A stretch of 56,458 nt of DNA from NCBI GenBank assembly GCA_951801655.1, contig CATONV010000007.1, positions 1 through 56,458 on the forward strand, given 5' to 3'. The notes under the pieces are model-generated. The model did no database searches. It had not been told where the DNA came from and saw only the letters and a list, made by a program, of their open reading frames with translations. The stretch comes from an uncultured Oscillospiraceae bacterium. GTDB taxonomy: Bacteria; Bacillota; Clostridia; Oscillospirales; Oscillospiraceae. Positions 1-7,504 of the stretch are shown piece after piece (position 1 is the stretch's first letter; each line of letters starts with the position of its first letter). Made by a program: the position numbers and the translations under genes.

Positions 1-89
1 TTCAGCCGAATAAGTAAATGTACGCAACGAGGCTTGGAGGTGCAAAAAAACTATAGTTATTTTGCATTTTTCTTCCAGGCAAAACGGCA

Positions 90-123
90 AAAGCACCTGC
101 TGACAAATATTCAGCAGGTGCTT
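90..123. terminator. Terminator hairpin downstream of ispF
   Basis: A 13-14 bp perfect stem (AAGCACCTGCTGA pairing with TCAGCAGGTGCTT) with a 7-base loop lies about 20 bases beyond the ispF stop. On the minus strand the stem runs into GCTTTTGCCGTTTT, a usable U-rich tail, so it probably ends the ispD-ispF transcript. On the plus strand it could also stop transcription entering from the left. Bases 1-89 hold no gene that can be supported. Confidence 0.75.
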
Positions 124-143
124 TATTGTGCGCCGAAGGCGCG

Positions 144-617
144 CTATTGTCTCTCAATCAGCGCCACTGCATGGGCAGCCATGCCCTCGCCGGAGCCGGT
201 AAAGCCCAGACCCTCCTCGGTGGTTGCTTTCACATTGACATACTCGAGTCCCACTCCCATCACCCGGGCCAGATTATCCCGCATCTGAGGGATATACGGG
301 GCCAGCCTGGGCCGCTGGGCCAGGATGGTGGCGTCCACATTGCCCACGGAAAACCCTTTCTCTCCCATCAGCGCCGTCACGCGTGCCAGCAGCTCCAGGC
401 TGTCTGCTCCGGCGTAGGCGGCGTCGGTGTCTGGAAAGTGCTTTCCGATATCTCCCAGGCCCGCCGCCCCCAGCAGGGCGTCCATAACCGCATGGGTGAG
501 AACGTCGGCGTCGGAGTGTCCCAGCAGGCCCCTCTCCCAGGGGATATCCACCCCGCCCAGGATCAGCTTTCTGCCCTCCGCCAGCCGGTGGACGTCGTAG
601 CCGTGGCCGATCCTCAT
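144..617 (-). CDS. ispF: 2-C-methyl-D-erythritol 2,4-cyclodiphosphate synthase
   Basis: IspF converts 4-diphosphocytidyl-methylerythritol 2-phosphate into methylerythritol cyclodiphosphate with release of CMP, in the MEP pathway to isoprenoids. The N-terminus [12 protein letters not shown] carries the metal-binding Asp and His, and LLGHSDADV carries the next metal-binding His. The C-terminal [14 protein letters not shown] segment is typical of the family. Length is about 157 residues, normal for IspF. I chose the ATG at 617 because it matches the family start and overlaps the ispD stop as ATGA; an in-frame ATG five codons upstream is possible but lies inside ispD. It is translationally coupled to ispD. 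Confidence 0.95.
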   Translation of the reverse strand: MRIGHGYDVHRLAEGRKLILGGVDIPWERGLLGHSDADVLTHAVMDALLGAAGLGDIGKHFPDTDAAYAGADSLELLARVTALMGEKGFSVGNVDATILAQRPRLAPYIPQMRDNLARVMGVGLEYVNVKATTEEGLGFTGSGEGMAAHAVALIERQ

Positions 618-1366
618 TCCCTGCACCTCCATTCTCTCTCCTCCGCTCTGGCCTGGAGGATGGCCTCCCCCAAAATCAGGTCCAGGGGGGTGGTGATCTT
701 GATATTCTCCCGGCTGCCGCTGGTGAGGGTAATTTTCATCCCCAGCCGCTCCACCGCGCCGCAGTCGTCAGTGAGTGTTTCGCCGTCGTCAATGGCCTTT
801 TGTATGGCCGCCCGGATGAGGCCCGCCTCAAAAACCTGGGGAGTCTGCACCGCCCACAGCTGGGCGCGGTCCACCGTCTCCGCCACCAGGCCGTCCTCCG
901 TGCGCTTGATGGTGTCAGTCAAGGGGATAGCCGGGGCGGCGGCTCCAGTGAGGGCGGCCCGCGTCACCGTGTCCCGAATGATCTCCTGGGGCACCAGAGG
1001 ACGGGCTCCGTCGTGGATGGCGATGAGCCCCGCCTCCGGATCCGCCTCCCGCAGGCCGGCCTGAACGGAGTGAATGCGTTCCTGCCCACCCACAATCACC
1101 TTGCGCACCTTGTCCAGGTTGAACTCCTTGCACAGGCCGGCAACCTCCACCACCAGATCCTCCCGAGCCACTACGATGATCTCATGGATGAGGGGACAAT
1201 CCTGAAAGGCGTAGAGGGTATGGACCAGCACCGGCAGTTCTCCCAGCGGGGCCAGAACCTTGTCAATGCCTCCCATCCGCCGGGCCAGCCCAGCGGACAC
1301 AATAACCGCAGAGCACTTGGGTTCCTCAGCGTCCTTCTTTCGCTTGAACAGAGAAAACAGGCCCAT
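614..1366 (-). CDS. ispD: 2-C-methyl-D-erythritol 4-phosphate cytidylyltransferase
   Basis: IspD transfers CMP from CTP to methylerythritol 4-phosphate, two steps before IspF in the MEP pathway. The nucleotide-binding N-terminal loop reads [15 protein letters not shown]. The family motifs HDGARPLV (middle) and [11 protein letters not shown] (late) are present. The protein is 250 residues, a little longer than usual, because of about 17 basic/acidic residues ([16 protein letters not shown]) before the Rossmann strand. The start is supported by AAGGAGAGAGG just upstream. The gene overlaps ispF by four bases, and the two form a short operon ending at the hairpin at 90-123. Confidence 0.95.
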   Translation of the reverse strand: MGLFSLFKRKKDAEEPKCSAVIVSAGLARRMGGIDKVLAPLGELPVLVHTLYAFQDCPLIHEIIVVAREDLVVEVAGLCKEFNLDKVRKVIVGGQERIHSVQAGLREADPEAGLIAIHDGARPLVPQEIIRDTVTRAALTGAAAPAIPLTDTIKRTEDGLVAETVDRAQLWAVQTPQVFEAGLIRAAIQKAIDDGETLTDDCGAVERLGMKITLTSGSRENIKITTPLDLILGEAILQARAEEREWRCRE

Positions 1367-1440
1367 AATCCTCTCTCCTTACTCATCAAGTTGCCTCACG
1401 CACTGTTTCAATTATAACACAAATATCTGGCCAAGAAAAG

Positions 1441-1491
1441 CACAAAAACAGGACGGCCTCTCATTCCCGTCTGGGAAAAGGCCGCCCTGTA
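1441..1491 (-). terminator. Intrinsic terminator downstream of carD
   Basis: Read on the minus strand, a GC-rich stem (GGGCGGCCT pairing with AGGCCGTCC) is followed by TGTTTTTGTGCTTTTCTT. It lies directly after the carD stop, so it separates carD from ispD. Confidence 0.8.
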
Positions 1492-1500
1492 TCATCCATA

Positions 1501-1977
1501 TCAGGCCAACGCGGTGTTCAGCTCCTCCTCTACCGACTCATAGCTGACGCTTTTTGACAGCACAATCTCAGAGATCAGAATCTGTTTGGCAGAGTGGAGC
1601 ATCTTCCTCTCTCCGGTGGATAGCCCTCGCTTCTGATCGCGTATTGTCAGGCCCTTGATAACCCGGGCCACCTCAAACAGGTCGCCGCTTTTCATTCTCT
1701 CCATATTCTCCCGGTAGCGGTGGTTCCAGTTGGCCGTCATCTCCACCTGGATGTCGGGGATGGCAGCCAGAACCTTATCGGCCTGCTCCTCATCTACCAC
1801 CGGGCGCACACCGATCTCTTCGCAGTTCTCCGTGGGGACCATCACTACCATAGACCGGTTGGGCAGCTGAAGGATATAATAATCCCGCACCACGCCGTCC
1901 ACTGTCTTCTGGACGATGCTTTCCACCACGCCCGCCCCGTACATGGGGTGGACCACCTTATCCCCGATCTGGTACAC
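1501..1977 (-). CDS. CarD-family transcriptional regulator
   Basis: CarD-like proteins bind the RNA polymerase beta subunit through a Tudor-like N-terminal domain and stabilise open promoter complexes. The N-terminus MYQIGDKVVHPMYGAGVVE is the family signature, followed by a strand-rich segment (YYILQLPNRSMVVMVP) and a helical C-terminal half (residues about 75-158). Length is 158 residues, typical. It is monocistronic: its own sigma-A promoter lies at 2045-2073 and a terminator follows the gene. The start is placed at the ATG before YQIGD. The ribosome site is weak (AGAAAGTGAGGTAACAGGTGT). Family assignment is firm; its exact target is not. Confidence 0.92.
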   Translation of the reverse strand: MYQIGDKVVHPMYGAGVVESIVQKTVDGVVRDYYILQLPNRSMVVMVPTENCEEIGVRPVVDEEQADKVLAAIPDIQVEMTANWNHRYRENMERMKSGDLFEVARVIKGLTIRDQKRGLSTGERKMLHSAKQILISEIVLSKSVSYESVEEELNTALA

Positions 1978-2044
1978 CTGTTACCTCACTTTCTCTCATC
2001 CGACGTTCGGCCTTTTCCAATTCTCTCCACTATACTCTGGGTAT

Positions 2045-2073
2045 ATTATATCAATTTTACCCTATTTTGGCAA
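2045..2073 (-). promoter_or_regulatory. Sigma-A promoter of carD
   Basis: On the minus strand TTGCCA (2073-2068), a 17-base spacer and TATAAT (2050-2045) form a near-consensus promoter. The -10 is about 70 bases before the carD start. The flanking 2074-2137 sequence is AT-rich and holds no gene. Confidence 0.8.
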
Positions 2074-2137
2074 GAGAAAAACTGAGATTTCAAAAAATTT
2101 TTTGCGGAATTTTCCAGTTTTTTAAGCCAGGACAGCC

Positions 2138-2169
2138 AAAAAACAGGCCCGGCCGCGTTGCGGCCGGGC
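2138..2169 (-). terminator. Intrinsic terminator of the cmk-plsC-ispH/rpsA operon
   Basis: On the minus strand a perfect 10-bp stem GCCCGGCCGC/GCGGCCGGGC with a 3-base loop is followed by CTGTTTTTT. It lies about 15 bases after the ispH/rpsA stop codon. This is the strongest terminator in the window. Confidence 0.92.
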
Positions 2170-2183
2170 TCATTTAGCTGAAA

Positions 2184-4145
2184 TTACTCTTCCACAGGGG
2201 CTTCCTCGTCCCCGGCCTCCTCCTCATAGGAGGGCTCCAGCAGGGCACGGATGGACAGGGAAATCTTCTTATTCTCCATGTCCACGTCGGTGATCTTCAC
2301 ATCCACCTTGTCGCCCTCGGCCACCACGTCGCCGGGCTTCTCCACCCGGTGATCGGCCAGCTGGGAGATGTGGATCAGGCCGTCCACACCGGGAACCACC
2401 TCGGCGAAGGCACCGAAGGTCATCAGCTTGACGACGCGCACATTGGCGGTGTCGCCCACCTGATAGGTGCTGGTAAACACAGTCCAGGGGTCCTGGCTGT
2501 GGTCCTTCATGCCCAGAGAAATCTTCTTCTTCTCCTTGTCGGCGGAGATGACATACACATCCACGGTGTCGCCCACCTTGACCACCTCAGAGGGGTGCTT
2601 GATGCGGCTCCAGGACAGCTCGGAGATGTGAACCATGCCGTCCACGCCGCCGATGTCCACGAAGGCGCCGTAGGACGTCAGGGATTTCACGGTGCCGGTG
2701 TAGCGCTTGCCGTCCTCGATCTCAGCCCAGACCTTCTCAGCAGCGGCGGCCCTCTCCGCACGGGTAACCCGGCTGATGGAACCGACGACCCGGCGGCGGG
2801 CTCGGTTGACCTCGGTGATGACCAGGCGGACCTTCTGCTTGAGCAGCTCGCTCATGGGAGTCTCCCGGGGCAGGCCGGTCTGGGAGGCGGGGACGAACAC
2901 CCGCACGCCTTTGACGGAGACGACTACGCCGCCCTTATTGTCCTCGGTGACAAAGCCCTCGACAACGGCCTCGTTCTCCCGGGCGGCCTCGATCTCCTCC
3001 CAGCCCTTGTTAATGTCCAGGCGGCGCTTAGACAGCTTGACCAGGCAGTCCCGGTCGCTGACCTGCATGACGATGGACTCGATCTCGTCGCCCACCTTTA
3101 CGATGTCTTCAGGCTTGACTGTAGGATCGTCGCTCAACTCGGTCAGGGCAATGTAGCCAGGGTACTTGATACCCAGCTCAACCTGGACTTCGGTGGGCGT
3201 GATGGCCACAACGGTGCCGGTAACCTTATCTCCATTATTCAAAGTTTTGAACGACTCCTCCAGCATCTCCTGGAAAGATTTGTCCATCTCTAAGATTTCT
3301 TCGCTCATTTTGTCAATGACCTCCTTTATTATCCACGCGGGCGTCGACGCGCCCGCCGTGATGCCGACCATATCCACTTGGGGCAGTTGGCTCAAGTCCA
3401 GGTCCTCCGCCCGCTCGATGAGCCGGACACTGGGACAGGACTCCAGACAAATCTCTGCCAGCCGCCTGGTATTTGAGCTCTGCCTGTCGCCCACTACCAC
3501 CATCAGGCCGCATCGGGCGGCCAGCTGGCGGGCCTCCTCCTGGCGTTTGGACGTCGCTCCGCATATTGTATCAAAAAATTCCGCGTTTGTACATAGTTTT
3601 TTTGCTCTTTTCACGCAATTTTCCCAAATTTTCTTGGTGGAGGTAGTTTGAGAAACAAATGTGAGTGGCAGATTGTTGTAATTTTCTCCACTTTCCAGCC
3701 ATTTTTCCAAATCTTTTTCCCCGGAAACTACCACCGGGGCTTTACACCAGCCGGCAATGGCCACCACCTCCGGATGGCCGGCCGCACCCACGATCACAGG
3801 CTGACGGCCCCGTTTTTCCGCCTGAGCCACAATGTCGTGGATGTGAGTGACGTTGGGGCAGGTGGCGTCGAACACCTCTATCCCCCGCCGGGCGAAGTCT
3901 TCATAGACGGCCCGGCTCTCCCCGTGGGAGCGGATAATCACCCCGCACCCCTCCGGAACCTCCTCCGGTTTTTCCACCGTCCGCAGGCCCTGAGAGGCCA
4001 GCTGGTCGGTCACGTCCCGGTTGTGGATGATGGGGCCCAGCATGACACAGGGGACGCCCTGAGCGGCCTTCTCCTCCGCCAGCTCCACCGCCCGACGCAC
4101 GCCGTAGCAGAAACCGGCGGACCGGGCCAGGATCACCTGTCTCAT
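2184..4145 (-). CDS. ispH-rpsA: IspH-ribosomal protein S1 fusion (HMBPP reductase / S1)
   Basis: Residues 1-285 are 4-hydroxy-3-methylbut-2-enyl diphosphate reductase, the iron-sulfur enzyme that makes IPP and DMAPP. Cys13, Cys96 and Cys195 (GFCYG, DATCPNV, DTICGATS) match the cluster ligands, with His42, His74, His124 and Glu126 at the substrate-binding positions. Residues about 300-640 hold four S1 RNA-binding repeats; the last two (YGAFVDIGGVDGMVHISEL and FGAFAEVVPGVDGLIHISQL) are the clearest. The 653-residue fusion is known from Clostridia. Its ATG overlaps the plsC stop (ATGA), so it is the last gene of cmk-plsC-ispH/rpsA. The acidic tail EEEAGDEEAPVEE is unremarkable. There is no stop or frameshift between the halves. 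Confidence 0.96.
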   Translation of the reverse strand: MRQVILARSAGFCYGVRRAVELAEEKAAQGVPCVMLGPIIHNRDVTDQLASQGLRTVEKPEEVPEGCGVIIRSHGESRAVYEDFARRGIEVFDATCPNVTHIHDIVAQAEKRGRQPVIVGAAGHPEVVAIAGWCKAPVVVSGEKDLEKWLESGENYNNLPLTFVSQTTSTKKIWENCVKRAKKLCTNAEFFDTICGATSKRQEEARQLAARCGLMVVVGDRQSSNTRRLAEICLESCPSVRLIERAEDLDLSQLPQVDMVGITAGASTPAWIIKEVIDKMSEEILEMDKSFQEMLEESFKTLNNGDKVTGTVVAITPTEVQVELGIKYPGYIALTELSDDPTVKPEDIVKVGDEIESIVMQVSDRDCLVKLSKRRLDINKGWEEIEAARENEAVVEGFVTEDNKGGVVVSVKGVRVFVPASQTGLPRETPMSELLKQKVRLVITEVNRARRRVVGSISRVTRAERAAAAEKVWAEIEDGKRYTGTVKSLTSYGAFVDIGGVDGMVHISELSWSRIKHPSEVVKVGDTVDVYVISADKEKKKISLGMKDHSQDPWTVFTSTYQVGDTANVRVVKLMTFGAFAEVVPGVDGLIHISQLADHRVEKPGDVVAEGDKVDVKITDVDMENKKISLSIRALLEPSYEEEAGDEEAPVEE

Positions 4146-4804
4146 CCCACGCCCTCCCCCAGGGCCTGAACCCGGTTCATCAGGTCCTGGGCCATCACCT
4201 GCAGCTCCTCCGTTGAAGGCTTGCGCCCCTCATACTCTGGATAATAGGGTTTCCCAATTACCACAGTATTACGCCGGAACCGCCTTTTTTTCCGCTGTAT
4301 GTACACCGGCAGCAGCGGGACGCCCGTCCGGGTGGCAAACAGGGCCGCCCCCACCTTGGCCTGGACGTCCTCCCCATCGTGGACCCGCGTCCCCTCGGGG
4401 AACATGAGCAGCTTGTCGCCCTCCTTCAAAAACTTCATGGCGGTTTTGACCGCACGCACGTCGGTGGTGTCCCGATCCACGCCGAACACCCCCGCTTTGC
4501 TCAAAATCCAGCCGATGAAGGGCACGCGCATGATCTGTACCTTGGCCATGGCCCGCATGGGACACCGATAGCCGAAGGCGAAGACCACATAGAAGGGGTC
4601 GCCGGCAGTGGTGTGGTTGGGACAGATCACCGCCGGACCCTGGGGGATATTCTCCCGGCCGATGGCGTACACCGGGTGGATCAGCCGGAAGTAGGGCCAC
4701 ACGGTGCAGTACAGCAGGTGGAAAAACCAGTCCATCCGTTTTTTTCGCTGATCCGGCGTCTCCTTGGCCCTCTTTTCCGTTTTGATAATCGCTTCCTCGC
4801 TCAC
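4142..4804 (-). CDS. plsC: 1-acyl-sn-glycerol-3-phosphate acyltransferase (PlsC-like)
   Basis: This membrane-associated acyltransferase should acylate lysophosphatidic acid to phosphatidic acid in phospholipid synthesis. The catalytic motif is NHTTAGD (NHxxxxD, residues about 63-69) and the acceptor-binding motif is FPEGTR (about 136-141). A hydrophobic segment lies near residues 26-45. The 220-residue length fits the family. Translation starts at a GTG that overlaps the cmk stop (GTGA), so the two are coupled; the downstream ispH/rpsA start overlaps its own stop. Substrate preference cannot be read from the sequence. Confidence 0.9.
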   Translation of the reverse strand: MSEEAIIKTEKRAKETPDQRKKRMDWFFHLLYCTVWPYFRLIHPVYAIGRENIPQGPAVICPNHTTAGDPFYVVFAFGYRCPMRAMAKVQIMRVPFIGWILSKAGVFGVDRDTTDVRAVKTAMKFLKEGDKLLMFPEGTRVHDGEDVQAKVGAALFATRTGVPLLPVYIQRKKRRFRRNTVVIGKPYYPEYEGRKPSTEELQVMAQDLMNRVQALGEGVG

Positions 4805-5475
4805 TCAACCTTCTCCTTTACCAGGGACAGCAGCGCCTCCAGGCTCTGGTCCAGATTCAACGCCGTGGTGTCCAGCAGCGCGGCATCCTCCGCCTGTTTC
4901 AGGGGGGCGACGGGGCGGTGTTCGTCCTGATAATCCCTCTCCTTGATGTCCCGGAGGATATTTTCAAAGTCCGCCGCCTCTCCCCGCTGCTCCAGCTCCA
5001 GCAGCCGGCGGCGGGCCCGGGCTTCCGGGGCGGCGGTGAGGAAAATTTTCACGTCCGCATTGGGCAGCACCACCGTGCCGATGTCCCGGCCGTCCATGAC
5101 CACATCGTGTTCCCGAGTCAGCCTGCGCTGATACTCCAGCAGGAAGGAGCGCACCTCCGGAATGGCGGATACCCTGGACGCCGCGCCGGATACCCGGTGC
5201 TCCCGGATGGCCTGGGAGACGTCCTCTCCGCCCAAATACATCCGCTGGACGCCGTCCTCCCCGTAGCCCATCCGAATGTCCAGTCCCTCCAGCAGAGGGA
5301 CCACCCGGGCCGGGTCGGCAGGGTCCGCCCCCGCCCGCAGGGCAGTCAGAGCCACCGTGCGGTAGATGGCCCCCGTGTCCACATACAAATAGCCCAGCTT
5401 CTCCGCCAGCCGCCGGGCCAGGGTGCTCTTCCCCGCTCCGGCAGGGCCGTCGATGGCAACGCTTTTATGGTTCAT
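4801..5475 (-). CDS. cmk: Cytidylate kinase
   Basis: Cmk phosphorylates CMP and dCMP with ATP. The P-loop is IDGPAGAGKST at residues 8-18, followed by YVDTGAIYR, and MDGRDIGTVVLP is the CMP-binding family signature. The reading frame stays open about 52 codons upstream, but that part lies in an intergenic repeat. I place the start at the ATG at 5475, preceded by AGAAGGAGACAGTAAG, giving 224 residues, normal for Cmk. It leads the cmk-plsC-ispH/rpsA operon. In many Clostridia a BaiN/HI0933 oxidoreductase gene directly precedes cmk; here such a gene lies at 6242-7504, separated by a repeat and a regulator pair. Confidence 0.95.
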   Translation of the reverse strand: MNHKSVAIDGPAGAGKSTLARRLAEKLGYLYVDTGAIYRTVALTALRAGADPADPARVVPLLEGLDIRMGYGEDGVQRMYLGGEDVSQAIREHRVSGAASRVSAIPEVRSFLLEYQRRLTREHDVVMDGRDIGTVVLPNADVKIFLTAAPEARARRRLLELEQRGEAADFENILRDIKERDYQDEHRPVAPLKQAEDAALLDTTALNLDQSLEALLSLVKEKVE

Positions 5476-5494
5476 CTTACTGTCTCCTTCTTTC

Positions 5495-5756
5495 GTCCCC
5501 CACAGGGAAAAGGCTCCTTTTCCCCGCAAGGGGGACGCCGCATCCGTAAGGCGGCAAAGCCGCCAACGGCTCCTTTTGAAAGGAGCTGTCAGCCGCAGGC
5601 TGACTGAGGATTGCGTTCGCAAAGCGAACATACGAAGTAAACAAGGTTTTGCAAACTTGGGTTTATTTCATACATTTTGGCTTCGCCAAAATACAATCCT
5701 CCGCCCCAGTGTGCGCACTGGGGCACCTCCTTTCAAAAGGAGGCTTTACTCTCCCC
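5495..5756. repeat. Palindrome-cluster intergenic element
   Basis: About 260 bases hold at least seven short perfect hairpins: GGCGGCAAAGCCGCC, GCTCCTTTTGAAAGGAGC, TCAGCCGCAGGCTGA, GTTCGCAAAGCGAAC, TTTTGGCTTCGCCAAAA, GCCCCAGTGTGCGCACTGGGGC and CCTCCTTTCAAAAGGAGG. Blocks such as AAAGGCTCC at the left and GGAGGCTTT at the right make the ends inverted repeats. No reading frame is supported. The right end abuts the XRE stop codon. Short related pieces occur at 16636-16680, 36620-36655 and 44314-44337. Confidence 0.7.
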
Positions 5757-5964
5757 GACCCAGGAGGTAATCGGTGGTCACGCCGAAGAAATCGGCGAAG
5801 AAGTTCAGTGTCGTGGCAGGGACATTGATCAGTCCATATTCATATCGCTGATAATTTCGGTCTGTAATCCCCATAATTTTCGCCATTTCCACCTGTTTTA
5901 GCCCCTTACTTAACCGCAGAGCTTTCAAGCGTTTTCCAAATTCAACCAAAATATTTTTTTCCAT
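5746..5964 (-). CDS. Small helix-turn-helix (XRE-family) regulator
   Basis: This 72-residue protein is a single Cro/C1-type HTH domain. FGKRLKALRLSKGLKQVEMA and IMGITDRNYQRYEYG cover helices 1-4, with RNYQRYE as the recognition helix region, and the end FFADFFGVTTDYLLGR is typical of short XRE proteins. The frame extends 19 codons upstream, but the ATG at 5964 has GAGGTGCTTT before it and fits the domain. It diverges from the 71-aa gene at 6049; the shared 84-base gap holds a consensus promoter and two direct repeats that could be its operators. The ligand and targets are unknown. Confidence 0.88.
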   Translation of the reverse strand: MEKNILVEFGKRLKALRLSKGLKQVEMAKIMGITDRNYQRYEYGLINVPATTLNFFADFFGVTTDYLLGRGE

Positions 5965-5982
5965 AAAGCACCTCAAGCCCTC

Positions 5983-6032
5983 TTGACACAGCAAGACTTG
6001 TCGTGTATAATAGCACCACAAATCCTGTCGTG
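5983..6032 (+). promoter_or_regulatory. Consensus promoter with direct-repeat candidate operators
   Basis: TTGACA (5983-5988), 17 bases and TATAAT (6006-6011) form a perfect sigma-A promoter reading toward the 71-aa gene. The repeats CTTGTCGTG (5997-6005) and CCTGTCGTG (6024-6032) start 27 bases apart, one in the spacer and one downstream of the -10. This placement suits repression by the divergent XRE protein (inference). Confidence 0.78.
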
Positions 6033-6048
6033 CAAGGAGGAATTAATT

Positions 6049-6264
6049 ATGACTGACCTGATGCGCTGGATGTACGACCATTATATCAAACCCAACATCG
6101 AAAGCCAACCCAAAGACGAGGGCGAAGCCTTGCAGATTGACCTGCTGAACAACGAGCTTTCCCCCCAAATGCGGAAAACCCTCCAGGAGGTCTTGGCCCT
6201 ATACGCCACCCGGAGCTTCCGCCTGGGGGTACGCACCGGGGTCACTCTGCACGCTGATTTATAA
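6049..6264 (+). CDS. 71-aa protein of unknown function paired with an XRE regulator
   Basis: The start follows AAGGAGGAATTAATT, a strong ribosome site, and a perfect promoter, so the gene is very probably expressed. The protein begins MTDLMRWMYDHYIKP, has a Lys/Glu/Gln-rich middle, and ends YATRSFRLGVRTGVTLHADL. It lacks signal peptide or membrane segment and looks all-helical. The ending resembles small Clostridia proteins of the DUF6809 type, but I am not sure of that. Its last 23 bases overlap the end of the convergent oxidoreductase gene. It could be an XRE-controlled partner protein; no function is assigned. Confidence 0.75.
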   Translation: MTDLMRWMYDHYIKPNIESQPKDEGEALQIDLLNNELSPQMRKTLQEVLALYATRSFRLGVRTGVTLHADL

Positions 6265-7504
6265 AGGCCGCCGCCCCTTCTCCCGCCGCCCGACCGGTGG
6301 CCCAGGCGATTTGCAGGTTGAAGCCGCCGGTGTAGGCGTCCACGTCCAGCAGTTCCCCGGCAAAGAACAGGCCGGGCACCTTTTTACTCATCATGGTTTT
6401 GGGGTCCACCTCAGACACCTTCACCCCTCCGGAGGTGACGATGGCCTCAGCCACCGGCCTGGGGCCGGACACCGCTACAGAAAAGCACTTGAACAGCTCC
6501 AGCAGCCGGCGGCGCTCCTGCTTTGTCACGTCGCGGGCCTTTTTGTCCCCAGGGATGGCCGCCCTCTCCAGCAGCACGGGCGCCAGCAGCCGGGGGGCCA
6601 GCGCCCCCATCAGATTGTCCATATTCCTGTTGGCCCCGGCGGTCAGCTCCCGCACCAGGCGGGCGTCCAGGGTGGCATCGTCCAGGGCGGGCTTCAGGTC
6701 GATGGCGCAGGTATACCGGTCCTTCTCAAAGTCCCGCATGTGGGCGCTGGCCGACAGCACCAGCGGCCCGGACAGGCCGAAGTGGGTAAACAGCAGCTCC
6801 CCCTGCTCCTGGAAAACCGTCTTTTTTTTCTGATTTTTTACGGTCAGCACCACGTTTTTCAGGGCCAGACCCTGCATTTGGGCGCAGAAAGCGTCCGGCG
6901 ATTCCAGCGGCACCAGGGAGGGCTTCGGGTCCACGACGGTGTGGCCCAACTCCTCCGCGATCCAAAGACCGTCGCCGGTGGAGCCGGTGGCCGGGTAGGA
7001 CAGCCCGCCGGTGGCCAGAACGACTGCCTCGCAGGAGATACTGGCCAGTTCTTTGGGACTGTTTCCCATCTCCACGGCACATGCCGCGCCGTCCCGGAGA
7101 CAAATTTTGGACGCCCGGCCGTTTACCACCGTCACGCGCAGCCGTTTCATCTCGGCAAACAGGGCGTCAATGACATCGGCGGCCCGGTCGGACCGGGGAA
7201 AGACACGGTTTCCCCTCTCCACCTTCAGGGGGACGCCCAGCGACTCAAAAAATTCCTCCACCCAGGCGGGCGGGGTGTGGTCCAGGGCGCTGTAGAGGAA
7301 TTTTCCGTTCCGGGGCGCGGCCCCCCGCACCTCCTCGCTGGAACAGTGGTTGGTCACGTTGCACCGGCCCTTCCCCGTGATATACAGCTTGCGGCCCACC
7401 TTCTGGTTACGCTCGACCAACGTGACACACGCCCCCAGCCGGGCGGCAGTGATGGCCGCCATCATGCCGGCGGCCCCGCCCCCAACAACGACAACAGTAC
7501 TCAT
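6242..7504 (-). CDS. NAD(P)/FAD-dependent oxidoreductase, BaiN/HI0933 family
   Basis: The N-terminal dinucleotide fold reads VVVVGGGAAGMMAAITAARLG with Glu31 (LVERN) for the adenosine ribose. The family motifs GRKLYITGKGRCNVTN (residues about 37-52) and ATGGLSYPATGSTGDG (middle) are present, and the C-terminal GGVKVSEVDPKTMMSK and AGELLDVDAYTGGFNLQ complete the FAD site. The 420-residue length is typical. Substrate is unclear: relatives are called aminoacetone oxidase-like, and some act on bile-acid intermediates. The start overlaps the stop of the RpiR gene (ATGA), so the two are cotranscribed. Its stop region overlaps the convergent 71-aa gene. Confidence 0.9.
   Translation of the reverse strand: MSTVVVVGGGAAGMMAAITAARLGACVTLVERNQKVGRKLYITGKGRCNVTNHCSSEEVRGAAPRNGKFLYSALDHTPPAWVEEFFESLGVPLKVERGNRVFPRSDRAADVIDALFAEMKRLRVTVVNGRASKICLRDGAACAVEMGNSPKELASISCEAVVLATGGLSYPATGSTGDGLWIAEELGHTVVDPKPSLVPLESPDAFCAQMQGLALKNVVLTVKNQKKKTVFQEQGELLFTHFGLSGPLVLSASAHMRDFEKDRYTCAIDLKPALDDATLDARLVRELTAGANRNMDNLMGALAPRLLAPVLLERAAIPGDKKARDVTKQERRRLLELFKCFSVAVSGPRPVAEAIVTSGGVKVSEVDPKTMMSKKVPGLFFAGELLDVDAYTGGFNLQIAWATGRAAGEGAAAFINQRAE

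Noticed and set aside
126-1064. 312-codon plus-strand frame over ispF and ispD
   Set aside because: ispD and ispF are clear on the other strand with an ATGA overlap; the plus frame has no start signal or recognised domain.
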